Shown one piece after another: positions 1 through 10,822 of a stretch of 64,000 nt of DNA; position 1 is the first letter of the stretch; each line of letters starts with the position of its first letter. The stretch is taken from contig NC_041003.1 of the NCBI RefSeq assembly GCF_004193775.1, positions 24,606,685 to 24,670,684 of the forward strand, in the 5' to 3' direction. Under the pieces are notes generated by a model that saw only the letters and a list, made by a program, of their open reading frames with translations, was not told the origin of the DNA and ran no database searches. The DNA comes from Glycine soja (taxonomy: Eukaryota; Streptophyta; Magnoliopsida; Fabales; Fabaceae). Made by a program: the position numbers and the translations under genes.

Positions 1-95
1 CTCGAGGAAAACATCAAAAAAACCAGAACATGTGGTCTACAAACTTTAATCGTGAAAGGTTCGGGAGTTGTTTTTACACATAGGGAAGGTATTAG
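1..95 (-). mobile_element. LTR D, left fragment (Tat/Ogre-like gypsy LTR)
   Basis: Outer part of an LTR that continues at 4134 once solo LTR C1 is removed. Positions 91-95 (ATTAG) are the left target-site duplication of C1, and the joined text around it (GGGAAGGTATTAG then CACCCCACGCG) is a phrase I know from Tat/Ogre-type legume LTRs. The end of LTR D lies beyond the left edge, so solo LTR versus full element cannot be decided. Confidence 0.6.
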
Positions 96-591
96 TGTGA
101 CATCCTGGAAATTTCTACCCGGAATTTTTGGAAACGATGTATTTTGAATGATTATATATATAAAGTATTATTCAGTGTATATGCATATATGTTATTGATA
201 GAAGTAGGAATAGTGGGGGCAAGATATGCGGGTTAGGCTAATTAAGGAAGAGAAATCCATAACTGGAAGACTATAAGTAAATTCTTAATTAATTAGTCTA
301 AAAATCATCGTTTTGCGTGCGACTTAAAATTTAACGAAACCAACCTCTGAACCACGCTCGGGGTCTTCTTCTGAGCGTTTTGATATATATATTGATTACT
401 TTCAAAAACTGGCCCCGACGGACGCAAAGAAACGTGAGGAATTAGAACCAGAGAAACGGCACGCAAACCGAGGTAGGATTTTAGCATTTCAAAGGTCAGA
501 TTTTTCTCACTTTTTGTGGCTGAGTATGGGTCACAATCAAAAGAGAAAGTGGGCCCCTTTTGCTCCACTCAAACGGAGACATGTGGCATTG

Positions 592-606
592 CTTAAATAA
601 AATAAT
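592..606 (+). promoter_or_regulatory. Candidate TATA box in LTR C1
   Basis: AT-rich TTAAATAAAATAAT followed 40-60 bases later by a CT-rich leader, the usual look of a plant transcription start. The same place in LTR C2 reads CTATAATAAAATAAT (from 29391); the truncated copy C3 has only a T-run there. It could be the U3/R boundary. Confidence 0.4.
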
Positions 607-847
607 AGGAAAAGAGAAAACTTTTTTTTTAAAACCAAAAAGCAACTCTCTCTCTCCTAACTCAGCCCCACATTTTCAGAAGCTCTCTCTCCCTCTCCCT
701 CACGTTGCTTTTCTTTCTCCCTCATTCTCCATTGAAGCTCCAAACAAAGCTTCAACCTTTGGTGCCCATTTCTGCTCCAAATCGCGAAAGGAGGGCATTT
801 TCGGAGTCGTGAAGCGCGTCTCTACGTGTGGGACTTCGAAATTTCAG

Positions 848-849
848 GT
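848..849 (+). other. Candidate splice donor in LTR C1
   Basis: CAG followed by GTTTGG, after a leader rich in CTCTCC and an ATTGAAGCTCC phrase. The identical CAG/GTTTGG is kept in C2 (29647) and C3 (11745). Together with the acceptor at 3118 it would remove about 2.3 kb including the whole ATCGATTAC array. Inferred only from consensus and conservation. Confidence 0.35.
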
Positions 850-2433
850 TTGGGTGGACTTCTTTCTCCTTTGATTTTCGTGGGTATGGGGTTTTGGGAG
901 ATATGATGGGTAGTCTTGCTAGGTTTCTGCTTTATGATGATTATTTGTGAAGAAATTTGTGGAAAGCATGTTGAACTTGCCATGTTTGGATGAGTTAAAC
1001 ATACCCATTCTGTTTTAGGGTTTTTATGATGATGCTTGTGATGTGTATGTGCTGAGATTGCTTATGGAAAACTGTTAGAGATGAAGGGTAGAGTTAACCT
1101 AGGGTTAGAAGGTGAGAGTATGGTGATGTGAGTGGAAAAAGAGTGAGACCTTGAGGGTTGGAAGGTTAAATCTAGATTCTGTGGTATTTGGAGGTTAGAG
1201 TGAGTTAATCCTAGCTCAAAATGTCTTTTAGGACTTATGAGAAAGCTTGGGCTGTGCTAGAGAGAAAAACAAATGACCAAAGTGAAAAAAGAGCCATTTC
1301 AATGAAATTTTAGGTGTAACTCCAGTTTGAACAAGTTTAAATTGATGTTATAGACTTGTGTGAGGTGAGAGTTTGCTTCAAATTTACCTCATCCTCAATT
1401 TCACTTCTCAAACCTAGAAAATCCATTAAATTGAGGGGTTTTGGACACCTAGATTTTGTGTTGCTGTGTTTTGAAGCTTGACTTTGGGTTAGACATGATT
1501 GATACATGATTTGGGACTTGTAGGAATTGATTTGGGCAAGATTGGATGAGGGGAAGTGTGATTTTCGAAATCTGCACTTATGCAGAATTTTGCTGTCAAA
1601 TAGGTGCAGCAGGATTTTGGCTTTGTGCAGAAAAATGCTTGTGTGTGGTTGGCTGTGGAAAGGGTAGTGCAGAATGAGTTCTGGATGTTTGCTAGCAGAT
1701 CCCAACGGTCAAAATGTAGGTTTATGTACTAGAGACTTCCAGTAAAATTTGCGAGTCGATCCAACGGTTAACGAACTGGAATGAAGGAATTGTTACTGGG
1801 GTCTTTAAGTGAGAAAAGCTGTGATTTTGGTTGGTGTTTTGGGCAGAGTTTTCTGCCTTTGCCCTGTTTGCTTGGCTGTGATAGTTTGTGCTGTTTGAAT
1901 GTTGAATTACTTGGATGTGTTGGGAAGCTTGGGAGGATTGATGGGGACCCGGTGTTGAGAGAAACGTGGATATGGGCTACGTGGGAGTACGTGAGCTCAG
2001 TTGGAGGTGGGCAACAGGGGATGGTGGGTTTATGCACGATTTGTGGATGTGGAAAACTTGTGGTGCACCATCGCCCGACCGCCACCTAGTACCACATGTG
2101 ATGGGTACCCCATAATCCTATAAGCTTGAGATGAGGAAGTGTAGAAGGGTGAAACTTCCTGCTTTTATTCGTTGACCACAGAGTGGTACCTGGAGATATG
2201 TCGCGGGGGTCAGGAGACCTTGGGGACGTCAGGTGGGGTGCTATTGCCCAAAACCAAGCTTGACCAATCCCGACCCAACCCGGGCATAGTAAGTCAGTGA
2301 GAACCTGTGATGTACCTAAATAGGCGAGCTCCTGGCAGTCAACAGATAAAAGGAACAGAGACCACAAAGCAAGGAGGCTTGTGTGGTGGCTGGCCAGCTG
2401 TGAATCTTGTATGATATATGGGTTATGGCCTCT

Positions 2434-3002
2434 GTTAATCGATTACCAAGGGTGGGTAATCGATTACAAGGCTTAAAAATGAAGACATGAGGCTAAGATG
2501 GTCTCTGGTAATCGATTACCAAAGAGGTGTAATCGATTACCAGGCTTGAAAGCTATGAGGGTTTCTGGTAATCGATTACCAAGGGGGTGTAATCGATTAC
2601 CAGACTTAGAAATGAAGGTAGCAGGCTGTGGAGGCCTCTGGTAATCGATTACCAGTCTGTGTAATCGATTACACAGAGGAATGGGTCACTGGTAATCGAT
2701 TACCAAAGAGGTGTAATCGATTACCAGGCTTGAAAGCTATGAGGGTTTCTGGTAATCGATTACCAAGGGGGTGTAATCGATTACCAGACTTAGAAATGAA
2801 GGTAGCAGGCTGTGGAGGCCTCTGGTAATCGATTACCAGTCTGTGTAATCGATTACACAGAGGAATGGGTCACTGGTAATCGATTACCAGGTATGTGTAA
2901 TCGATTACACAGTGCCTTTTTCAAGTTTTCATGTCCTGAAGCTGTGTGATTCGAATTTGGCCTCTGGTAATCGATTACCAAGGCTGTGTAATCGATTACC
3001 AG
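2434..3002. repeat. ATCGATTAC palindrome array in LTR C1
   Basis: Many copies of GGTAATCGATTACC and the paired form TGTAATCGATTAC, spaced about 25-60 bases apart. Each copy is itself near-palindromic and neighbours are in pairs, so the strand could fold into serial hairpins. The homologous array in LTR C2 is 31263-31667. Confidence 0.95.
2505..2872. repeat. 184-bp tandem duplication
   Basis: Two adjacent units, 2505-2688 and 2689-2872, read the same base for base by eye. Each holds six copies of the ATCGATTAC motif. The duplication is missing from LTR C2, so it is recent in C1. Confidence 0.9.
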
Positions 3003-3094
3003 GGATGAAAAGCCTTGAGATACCCCTTTTACTTGCATGTAGTGGTCATGAGACGCATCGTGTGTGGCACAGTTAGATTTTCGTGAAAGAGTCT

Positions 3095-3118
3095 ACCCCT
3101 TTCTTTTCTTTCTTGTAG
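3095..3118 (+). other. Candidate splice acceptor before the LTR C ORF
   Basis: Pyrimidine tract (CCCCTTTCTTTTCTTTCTTG) ending in TAG, six bases before the ORF ATG. It is conserved in LTR C2 (to 31782). A strong match to the plant 3' splice consensus; use is not shown. Confidence 0.45.
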
Positions 3119-3124
3119 ATCGTG

Positions 3125-3556
3125 ATGGCGGCGCAGCTAATCCATGATCGAGTAGAGATGGAGTGCCTAGAGGGAGCTTGGGAGACCCTCGAAGGCAACA
3201 TGAGGTGCCGATTTCGGGGCATGATTCGATTTACGGCGACTTCATTGGTGCATCCAAATGAACCCGTGCGCACGCTTCAGCGTACTGTGGAGTGGATACT
3301 ACCCACGCCTACACCATACCGTCTAGTGGAGCCAGTCCAAGTGATCGAGGTGACGTCATCCGAGGAAGACCCTGAGGAGGATCCCGAGGAGCTACCTCCT
3401 GAGCCTGCTGTGGATGCTCTTGACTTTCTAGAGGGTGATGAGGACCCACTTCCTGAGGTGGATTTTCCCGAGGAAGTCATGTCGGCATCTGAGGCAGACT
3501 CTACGGAGGATAGTGGCCTGAGAGAGATGGCGACCAGTGGAGGCTCTTCATCATAG
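3125..3556 (+). CDS. LTR-borne ORF, 143 aa acidic protein, copy in C1
   Basis: I do not recognise the family. The protein has a mixed N-terminal half (about residues 1-70) with a TPTPYRLVEP phrase, then VQVIEVTSSEEDP (71-83), which looks like a SUMO-interaction motif followed by acidic, CK2-type serines, then a Glu/Asp/Pro-rich tail ending in GGSSS. The ATG at 3125 follows a splice-acceptor-like tract by six bases. The copy in LTR C2 (31789-32220) has exactly the same length with no indel; by my count about 15 residues differ, with about as many silent codon changes, which suggests past selection on the protein. It lies entirely inside the LTR, so an intact element would carry it twice. It could be a captured host exon or an element gene; no function is assigned. 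Confidence 0.6.
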   Translation: MAAQLIHDRVEMECLEGAWETLEGNMRCRFRGMIRFTATSLVHPNEPVRTLQRTVEWILPTPTPYRLVEPVQVIEVTSSEEDPEEDPEELPPEPAVDALDFLEGDEDPLPEVDFPEEVMSASEADSTEDSGLREMATSGGSSS

Positions 3557-4133
3557 TGGACAGTTCCATGGACTAGTTTTATATACTTTTGAGGGTGGGT
3601 GTATCTAGGACTGACTGTTAGGTTTACTCTTTTGTTTTTTGTATGGGTAGACCTGTTGTATAGGAATTTGATGATTGTATACATGTGGCTGAAGCCACCA
3701 CTGTGGAAACCTTTGCTCTGGATGACACTATGTATTTTGCATATTTTGGACAGCTTTAAATGATGAATGTATTTATGTTTGATCTTGTTATTTGAAAAGA
3801 AAGCATTAGCAAACTTCATTTGTAAAAGAGTTTACCGACCGTATTCTATTCTTTTATTTTCATGTGACGACCTAAAGTGATGGCTGGTACATTATTCCTT
3901 TTGAAACAGCAAAATAGTTTAGAGGTTATGAGCAGTAAGAAAGAAATGACTCAAAATAGAGTTGTGAACTGGCCATTCAGGACTCTATAGTGAGAATTTT
4001 CCTTCTGAATCTAATTATTGTGAAAAGAGAAAGAAATGAAAAAGAAAAAGAAGAAAAAAAAAATTTACCATGGTTTTTGTTATTTAAATCATTACTATTA
4101 AATCAGTCATTATTTTGGGGACGCCACAATTAG

Positions 4134-5814
4134 CACCCCACGCGTCCGTTACAAGGTACAATAGCCTTTAATCAAATGTGCAATATCATGTCTTCAATTT
4201 TTTTTATTTTCCCTTTTTTTATGTTTTTATGTTTTTTATGGATCTTTTGTATTTTTTTTATCTTTTTGTGGTCGACAAGGGTGTTTCCCTCGCTCCTACG
4301 TATCCTCAATTGCGATGAAGAAATCAGACCTACATAGTTCTTTTAGAACTAAACGTTGGTTAAGTTGTTTTTATCTTTTTGTTCGCAAGATATATTTTAA
4401 CCGAACAAAAGTCGTTTAAGGCATTGGACCTTTAAACGATCTTTTGATTTTTGAAAGGGGGAGAAACGTTAAGGCATTGGACCATTAACGATCTCTTGGT
4501 TTTTGAAAGGAGAGAAAATTAACGATCTCTTGGTTTTCGAAAGGAGAGAAAAGTTAAGGCATTGGATCATTAATGATCTCTTGGGGTGGTCGACAAAAGC
4601 AGGGCTTTTGCTCCTACGTATCCTCAATTGTGATGAGGAAATTAGACCTACGTAGTTCTTGCAAAAGCGGTGAAGTTATGTGTTGGTTTTATGCTTTGAA
4701 TGATCCATTTTAACCAATAAAAGCAAAGAGGATCGTTTAAGACATTCGACCTTAAAACGGTTTTAAGTGACTTTTGCGGACAAAACTTGATTTGTGAGTT
4801 GATTTTAGCCTTAGTTTCACTTTGGTTATTAGTCAATTCATTCAAGGAAACTTCCAAAGAAAAACGTCCGATTGATTTTTTTGATTATTTTATTCAAAGA
4901 TATTTTGATTATTTTATTATTATTTTTCCTTTTTTTGATTTAACCGAGGTGAAGAACGGAGGAAAATCTTCACAGATTTGCTCACGAAAACGTGTCGGAA
5001 GCGTTATGGAAGCACTTTGACTCAATTTTTCTTCACGGAAATGTGTTTTTTTTTTTACCCAAAATAGCCGAAATGCATAGCCTAAGGGACATGAACATTT
5101 TTGAAACAGCCACCCTCCCCTATTTATAGGGAAAAAGGGAGGTGCTTGCCGCTTAGAGGCTTCTTGAGGAAGATTTCTAAGCGCACCACGATTACTAAGT
5201 TCACCCCCCTTTTCATACTTTACGGAAAAGTTATAGAAGCCTTACGGAAGTGTTTCAGATTTGATTTTCATCTTTTTTTCTCTTCCCTTTCACCAATATT
5301 AAGTGAAATATGCTTACCCAAGGTTTTTGGAAATTTTACGGAAGCATTACGAAAGCCACGGAAGCCCTGGAAACCATTTTTCAACAAAACGTGGAGGAGC
5401 TTGCCGCTCAGTTGCTTCCTCCTTAAGCAACCCAACTTCCAAAATGCTTCGAAAGGGCCTAGATTTAAATTTCTATTTGCACCCCTATCTTGATAAGTTC
5501 ACCCCCCATTTTTGTGTTTTTGGCTGTTTTCTTTCCGAAATCTCACGAAACTTTACGGATTCCATTGCGATGAGTGTTAAGCCTTCCGAAGTGATCAACA
5601 ATGGTCCTCAGATGAAATTAGAGTGTAACAGTTTATTGACACACACTCCACTTTGCTAAATACACTCCCGTTTTCGTGTTTTTGACTGGTTTCATCCTGA
5701 AACATCTCAAAACTTTACGGATTCCACAACGATGGGTGTTAAACATTTTGAGGTGGTCAAACAAAGGTCGCATGCCAACAAACAATGGTCCCTAGACGAA
5801 ATTAGGGTATGACA
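4134..5814 (-). mobile_element. LTR D, main fragment
   Basis: Ends (plus coordinates) in ATTAGGGTATGACA, i.e. TGTCATACCCTAAT on the minus strand, directly against K1 protease sequence at 5815, so LTR D was inserted there. Contains two diverged copies of a CTCCTACGTATCCTCAATT block (about 4290-4340 and 4610-4655) and three copies of a TTAACGATCTCTTGG block (4440-4590), both familiar from Tat/Ogre LTRs. No coding region is credible here. Confidence 0.7.
5118..5131 (-). promoter_or_regulatory. TATA box of LTR D
   Basis: CCCTATAAATAGGG on the minus strand, in an LTR running on that strand. Upstream (5220-5730) the motif TTACGGA recurs with GAAGC. Confidence 0.6.
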
Positions 5815-6382
5815 CCTTCTTCTTAGGTCTTCTTTCCTCCATCACATGAACTTTAAAATAGACATTCCAGTCAGGTGGTTCTTTATCTTCATGAAATAGA
5901 TCAAAGCTGATTTTCTGATCTTCTATGCCCATTTGCAACATCTTCTTTCCCATATCTACTGCACAACTTGCAGTAGACATGAATGGGCGGCCAAGAATGA
6001 GAGGAATATCAGCATCCTCTTCTATGTCGATCACCACAAAATCAGTTGGAAATATAAGGTGTTTCACCTTCACCAAAACATCTTCAATCACTCCATATGG
6101 TCTTGCGATGGAGCGATCAATTAACTAGAGGGTCATGCGTGTAGGTATTATCTCTATCTCTCTAAGTCGCCAGCACATGGAGAGAGGCATTAAGTTGATA
6201 CTAGCTCCCAAGTCTATGAGAGCTTTTCCTTCAACAACCTCACCAATGGAACACAATATCATGACAACTCCAGGATCTTTGTGCTTAGGTGAAAGAATGT
6301 GTTGAATCACAACACTAAAATTGCCTTCCACCAAAATTCTGTCACTATGTAGTATCCTTCTTCTTGTCAGTGTTTGCCTCAC
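5815..6382 (-). pseudogene. K1 retropepsin (protease) fragment
   Basis: Aspartic protease of an Athila-like Ty3/gypsy element on the minus strand. The catalytic region reads LIDLGASINLMPLSM (Leu rather than the usual Asp-Thr-Gly style neighbours, as in Athila-type elements), followed by an IPLILGRPF flap/core motif. A stop near 6125 separates the two halves, and the C-terminal end is cut by LTR D at 5814. Protease would process Gag-Pol. The rest of pol lies beyond the left edge on the far side of LTR D. Confidence 0.85.
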
Positions 6383-8017
6383 TCTTGCCTTTCCTCATCT
6401 CATCATCAACAACTTTCTCTTTTTGTTTTTCATTTTTCAATTTTTTTCTTTTTCTTTTTCTTTTATTCTTTCTTTTTCATTCTCTTTTATTGGTGTCTCT
6501 TCTTCCTTATCATCTTTAGTGTCCTCATTAATCTCTTCAAGTTAAACAAAATCAGAAATGGGTTCAAGTGTTGGCTTAGGTGCCAGCTATTGTTTATGTT
6601 CCTCCATCTTTTTCTCAGCTTCACTCTCATCCATATGGATTGCCATTCTGCTTCTAGTCATCACAGCTTTACACTCCTCCTTGGAATTTTTCTCTGTATT
6701 AGCTGTAAAATTGCTTGATGATCTATCCCCTAGTTGCTTTGCAAGCTGTCCCATTTGGACCTCCAGATTTTTTATGGTAGACTCTGTGCTTTTCTGGTTG
6801 GACATAGAAACATGCATGAACTGAGCTAGAGTCTCTTCCAGCTTTGTTGTGCGCTCATAGAGACTAGGCCCTTGTTGCTGTGGCCTTGTGGATGGTCCAC
6901 CTTGATCTCTATTAAATTGATTCCCAGGGTGGTTCCTCCATTGTCCCTGCTATTGATTGTATTGCTGGTCATGTTGGAATCCAGAAAATCCTCCTGCATT
7001 AAAATTATTTCTGGGCCGATTTCCCATGTAATTGACTTCATGAGTAGGTTGTTCTTCAATAGGGATACAACGTCCAGATTCATGAGCTCCCCCACAGATG
7101 GTACATCCTGCAACCTGCAAAACAGAAGCATGTGAAGTATGTGTAGAAAGAATTTGAGTTGGCAACTTACTTAGTGTTTTAGTCAATGCCTCAAGTTGCT
7201 TAGACAACAACTTATTTTGTGCCAACAATGCATCATGGGAGGTTAGCTCCCATAAACTCTTTTTAGTAGGAATGTGAGCTCTATCTCTCAAAATAGCAAT
7301 GTCACTTGTAGCCATATTTTCAATGAGATCCATGGCTTCATCAGGGGTCTTCAATTTGATTTTTCCACTTGCAAAAGCATCTAATAGCTGCTTGGACTGT
7401 GATCTTAACCCATCTATAAAATGTTGAGCTGTGTCGGTTTTGAGAATCCATGAGTGGGAGACTTTCTCAATAAACCACAAAATTTTTCCAAGGCCTCACT
7501 CAAAGATTCATCGGGAAATTGGTGAAAAGAAGAGATGGCGGCTTTGCCTTCTGCAGTGTTAGACTCGGAAAATATTTCTTTAGAAATTTCTCCACAACTT
7601 CATCCCATGTCTTAAGACTTATTGCCTTTAAATGAGTGAAGCCACCTCTTAGCTTCTCCTGATAAAGAAAATGAAAACAAGCTCAATCGGATTGCATCTT
7701 CAGGCACTCCAGCCAGCCTAATAGTATTGCATATTTCTATGTAGGTGGCTAAGTGTGCATATGGGTCTTCGTTTGGTAAACCATGAAACAAATTATTTTG
7801 AATCAACTGAATCAATGATGGTGGATATGTAATGGTTTGTACTTGAACTTCTGGTTGAGCAATGCTGGTGAAAAATTGTGGCACATTAGAACTTGAATAA
7901 TCTTCCAGGGTGACTCTTCTTGGCTCTTCTGCCATGATGTGGTCTTCGATATGATCTAAATGAGAATGTCCTGCAATAGGAAAACTAGAAGATGCCTCAG
8001 AAGATTGAGGTTCTACC
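6383..8017 (-). pseudogene. K1 gag, main part
   Basis: Minus-strand capsid/nucleocapsid gene of the Athila-like element. About 7935-7600 encodes the capsid domain (NLFHGLPNEDPYAHLATYIE, then GEAKRWLHSF), 7100-7000 a zinc knuckle (CTICGGAHESGRC), and 6545-6383 a low-complexity Lys/Glu-rich linker before protease. Several frameshifts and stops. The N-terminus is missing here: the gene is interrupted at 8017 by copia element A and resumes at 33399. Closest relative in the window is K2 gag (36353-37909). Confidence 0.88.
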
Positions 8018-8608
8018 TGTTAGACAAGTGACCTTAGATATCTTAAGAAGGGGGGGGGGTTGAATTAAGATATCACAATCTTTTCCTAATAAAAAATTCT
8101 CTGTCGATTTTAACCCAACAACCCAAGATTCCTTTTAAAAATGAACTCCTAAATAATAATGCAAATTAATCTTACTGAATAGAAACAATAAGAAATAAAC
8201 AATTAAGGAGTTTAAGGGAAGAGAAAATGCAAACTCAGATTTATATTGGTTCGGCCACACCCTTGTGCCTATGTCTAGTCCCCAAGCAACCCGCTTGAGA
8301 GTTCCACTATCTTGCAAAATCCCTTTACAAGTTCTGAACCACACAAGGATAACCCTTCCTTTGTGTTTAGATTTCTTTACAACAAGAGACCCTCAGTCTC
8401 TTAATCCCTTATGAGAAATAGAATGAAGAGAAGAAGAAATCTCTCTTGAAAGAGATAGATTGAACAATTTGAGCACTCAAATAATTCCTTATTGAATTGC
8501 AAGTGCATTGGCCAAGGAATTTTTAAGAGGATAAGATGATTTTGCTTTTTGAAAGGATAAGACCTTTTTGTTCTGAAAAAGTCTAAGCAAATTCGTGTTC
8601 CAAGTCAC

Positions 8609-8620
8609 ATATAAATAAAC
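8609..8620 (-). promoter_or_regulatory. TATA box of A 3' LTR
   Basis: ATATAAATAAAC on the plus strand (TTTATTTATAT on minus) about 75 bases downstream, in element orientation, of the ATCGATTAC array. The matching site in the right LTR is 32884-32893 (ATATAAATAG). Confidence 0.55.
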
Positions 8621-8692
8621 CTTTGATGCCCATGTAAAAACCATTTGAATAGATGTGACCCTTGGAAATAATTTTCTGAAAATCTCCTTTGT

Positions 8693-8888
8693 TAATCGAT
8701 TACAAGACTTGTGTAATCGATTACAGGCTTTAAAATTTGAATCAAAACATTCAGTAACTGCTGGTAATCGATTACCATTCATGTGCAATTAATTACACAG
8801 TGTAAAATTTAAATTCAAATTTGTAATGGCTGTTATAAATCATTTTGGCTACTGGTAATCAATTACATCATCTGGTAATCGATTACCA
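8693..8888. repeat. ATCGATTAC array in A LTR
   Basis: Six copies of the motif, some decayed to AATTAATTAC, just upstream of the LTR TATA box in element orientation. Equivalent array in the right LTR: 32965-33161. Confidence 0.9.
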
Positions 8889-9123
8889 GAGAGTAAATAT
8901 CTTGAAAAAGACATTTTAGCTTAAATTTCTTGGCCAAGCCTTTTGTTATTTCAATTTGGAATTCCCTTCCTAAATCACTAGAGATCTTCTTGATGTTATA
9001 TCTTGTATTCTTGGATTTTTTTGTCTTGAATTAAACTTTGAGAATCGCATCTTCATAAGGCATCAAAACATCATGATCATATGGCATCATCAAAACACCA
9101 AAGTCAAAGTCTTTGCTTCTACA

Positions 9124-9140
9124 ATCTCCCCCTTTTTGAT
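9124..9140 (-). other. Polypurine tract of element A
   Basis: AAAAAGGGGGAGAT on the minus strand, directly before LTR start TGTAGAAGC. Two further AGGGGGAG copies lie in the same non-coding stretch (near 9225 and 9295). The rest of 9124-9530 shows nothing else. Confidence 0.85.
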
Positions 9141-9657
9141 GATGACAATTTAATTCCTGAAATCAAGATACAAGCAGAGTATATGCAAGATATAATGTTA
9201 CGTTCACTCATTTCATACTCCCCCTATGTTTTGGAATTAATGATCGCTTGATTTCTAAGCTTCTAGACGCTTCTAAATCACCCCGTTTCTCTCCCCCTTT
9301 GGCAACAACAAAAAGCCAAAGTACGTGATAAACAATCACAAGAGCATTCATATAATCCAATATAACTAAAGTTCATAGAATCATTCATAAGTCAAAACCA
9401 AATATAATCCAAGCATAAAATACTAAGTGCCAAATACTGAAAGATAATGAAAGTTCAGAAAATGATAACTAAAAAACATAGCCAAATACACGGCTTATAA
9501 TAAATGATCTAAAACTAAGAAGGTGGTGGAATGTCGAAGCACTGATGAAGATAAGTCACATCCTCTTCAAGCTGGTGATGCGGGTATCCATGCCTTCAAA
9601 GCGACCATCCATGGAATCGAATCGTTCACCAACATAGGTGCGGAGGCCCCGTAACTC

Positions 9658-10643
9658 TTAAAGAACTTCATTCATAAGGGCCGAGGAATCATCTTGTTGA
9701 GGAGGAGGAGAAGGAGTACGCTCCTCTTGTGGAGGTAGCGCGTCCTTCTTTAGCCATTGACCATCACGATCCTTACGGTAACCAAATGAAGTGACTGCAC
9801 CAGCACCTATAGCAAAGGATCGCTTGACTTGAACAAAAGTTTCATCATCAAGAGGAATTTGAAAATGACGGAGAAAAAGGGTGACCAATTGAGGATACGG
9901 AAGAGGTGCATTGGCCTGTAATGCCTTATGCATTCGGTTCCTAACCAAGTGAGCCCAGTCGATCTGACGACCGGTAAGGAAAGCCCACATCAAAATCAAG
10001 TCCTCCTTAGAGGCTTGAGCTAAATTAGAAGAACGGGGAAGCAAAATTCTAACGATAATATAGTGCATGATGCAACAATCAAAGGTTAATGATCCGACCA
10101 GCAATCTATCGATCATTTCAGCATGGCCATTACAAACCATACGACGAGCATCATGACTAGAATAGTCAAATTTACAGTCATCAACAATAGTGCCCTCAAA
10201 AGGTGCACCTTGACTGGGTAATTTAGTCAATGAAAAGAACAGAGATTGATCAATGATCATAGAAATACCATGCACCTTAGAAGAATAATACCATCCTAAA
10301 TTTTTAAATTTCTGTAAACGACTTTAACCAGTTCATGATAGTAAGGCAATTTTAAGGACATAAAATCAACCAATCCAGACTTTTGAAACACTTGATAATA
10401 GTCAAATGTCTCATCATTAAAGAAATCTGTGTCTAGGTACTTAGGGTCTAAGATGATCCTAGAAGAAAATTGAGATTTGTATCGTAGACATTTATCATCT
10501 AAAGAAAATAGAGTAGATGATCATGGAGATGATAAGGAAGGATGAATTGGTGCTGTGGATGCTTCAAATGTTTCGTGGCGGCGATGGCCAGCAGCAGCGG
10601 TGATGGAGGATGTTCCCTTTCGCTTCTTCGACGATTCTTCCAT
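9658..10643 (-). pseudogene. Element A third ORF (putative plant transposon protein / env-position ORF)
   Basis: Minus-strand ORF between pol and the polypurine tract, the place where SIRE/Maximus copia elements carry an env-like ORF. Starts at ATG 10643 (MEESSKKRKG, a basic patch), has a stop near 10521 and a frameshift near 10303, then is open to 9658. The core (IIVRILLPRSSNLAQASKED, then LTGRQIDWAHLVRNRM) matches what I recall of the 'putative plant transposon protein' domain and is shared with element F's third ORF (44855-47363). Beyond the stop at 9658 the same frame continues into a heptad-like coiled coil (MDGRFEGMDTRITSL) to about 9547. The product's role is unknown. It has its own TATA box at 10823 and a CT-rich leader. 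Confidence 0.65.
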
Positions 10644-10822
10644 TTGATGAAGTTTTAGAGAATTTCAATCGGTGGAATCAAAAGAGGAGTGAAAATATGA
10701 ACATTGGGCTTTGTGGGACGTGATTTGGTTAAGAATTGAGGGAGATATGAAGGTTTGAAGATTAGGGAAGAAGAGACCCGTCGAGAGGAGTTTGGCTACA
10801 CAGCGTGACTGGTTTACGTGAG

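Larger units (their letters stand above)
96..4128 (+). mobile_element. Solo LTR C1 (about 4.0 kb)
   Basis: Begins TGTGACATCC and ends GACGCCACA, flanked by exact 5-bp duplications ATTAG (91-95 and 4129-4133), so this is a complete solo LTR inserted in LTR D. A second copy (28897-32701) and a truncated third (10957-12312) are recognisable over long stretches. No PBS or PPT is attached, so the internal region is unknown; by analogy of its ends with the chromovirus LTRs here (TGTAACACCC to GGTCGTTACA) I infer a plus orientation and a chromovirus-like gypsy origin. It carries an ATCGATTAC array (2434-3002) and a 143-codon ORF (3125-3556). Confidence 0.93.
8018..9123 (-). mobile_element. Copia element A, 3' LTR (left LTR)
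   Basis: 1,106 bases, plus-strand ends TGTTAGAC and GCTTCTACA. The minus-strand polypurine tract abuts at 9124, so this is the 3' LTR of a minus-strand copia element. Flank 8013-8017 (CTACC) pairs with 33399-33403 (CTTCC) beyond the other LTR: a target duplication with one mismatch. Holds a G10 run at 8050-8059, the phrase TTTATATTGGTTCGGCCACAC, an ATCGATTAC array and a TATA box. It is intact, and supplies the empty-site version for the insertions in the right LTR. Confidence 0.88.

Noticed and set aside
305..568. Open frame in LTR C1, minus strand
   Set aside because: Broken in C2 and C3, no family resemblance, overlaps the presumed promoter.
560..874. 104-codon frame in LTR C1 (a similar one in C2 at 29281-29673 and in C3 at 11420-11770)
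   Set aside because: The start differs in each copy, indels change its length, and it spans the CT-rich leader and donor-like site; treated as leader, not coding.
1781..2367. Overlapping frames on both strands in LTR C1 and C2
   Set aside because: GC-rich stretch open by chance on both strands; start and length not conserved between the copies.
2434..3002. CRISPR-like repeat array
   Set aside because: Repeats are imperfect, palindromic and unevenly spaced, spacers are repeated too, and this is plant DNA inside an LTR.
3277..3819. 180-codon minus-strand frame opposite the LTR ORF
   Set aside because: Ser/Gly-rich shadow of the acidic plus-strand ORF; the C2 copy is much shorter.
5101..5659. 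Two overlapping plus-strand frames in LTR D
   Set aside because: No conserved domain, run through the LTR's promoter region on the opposite strand.
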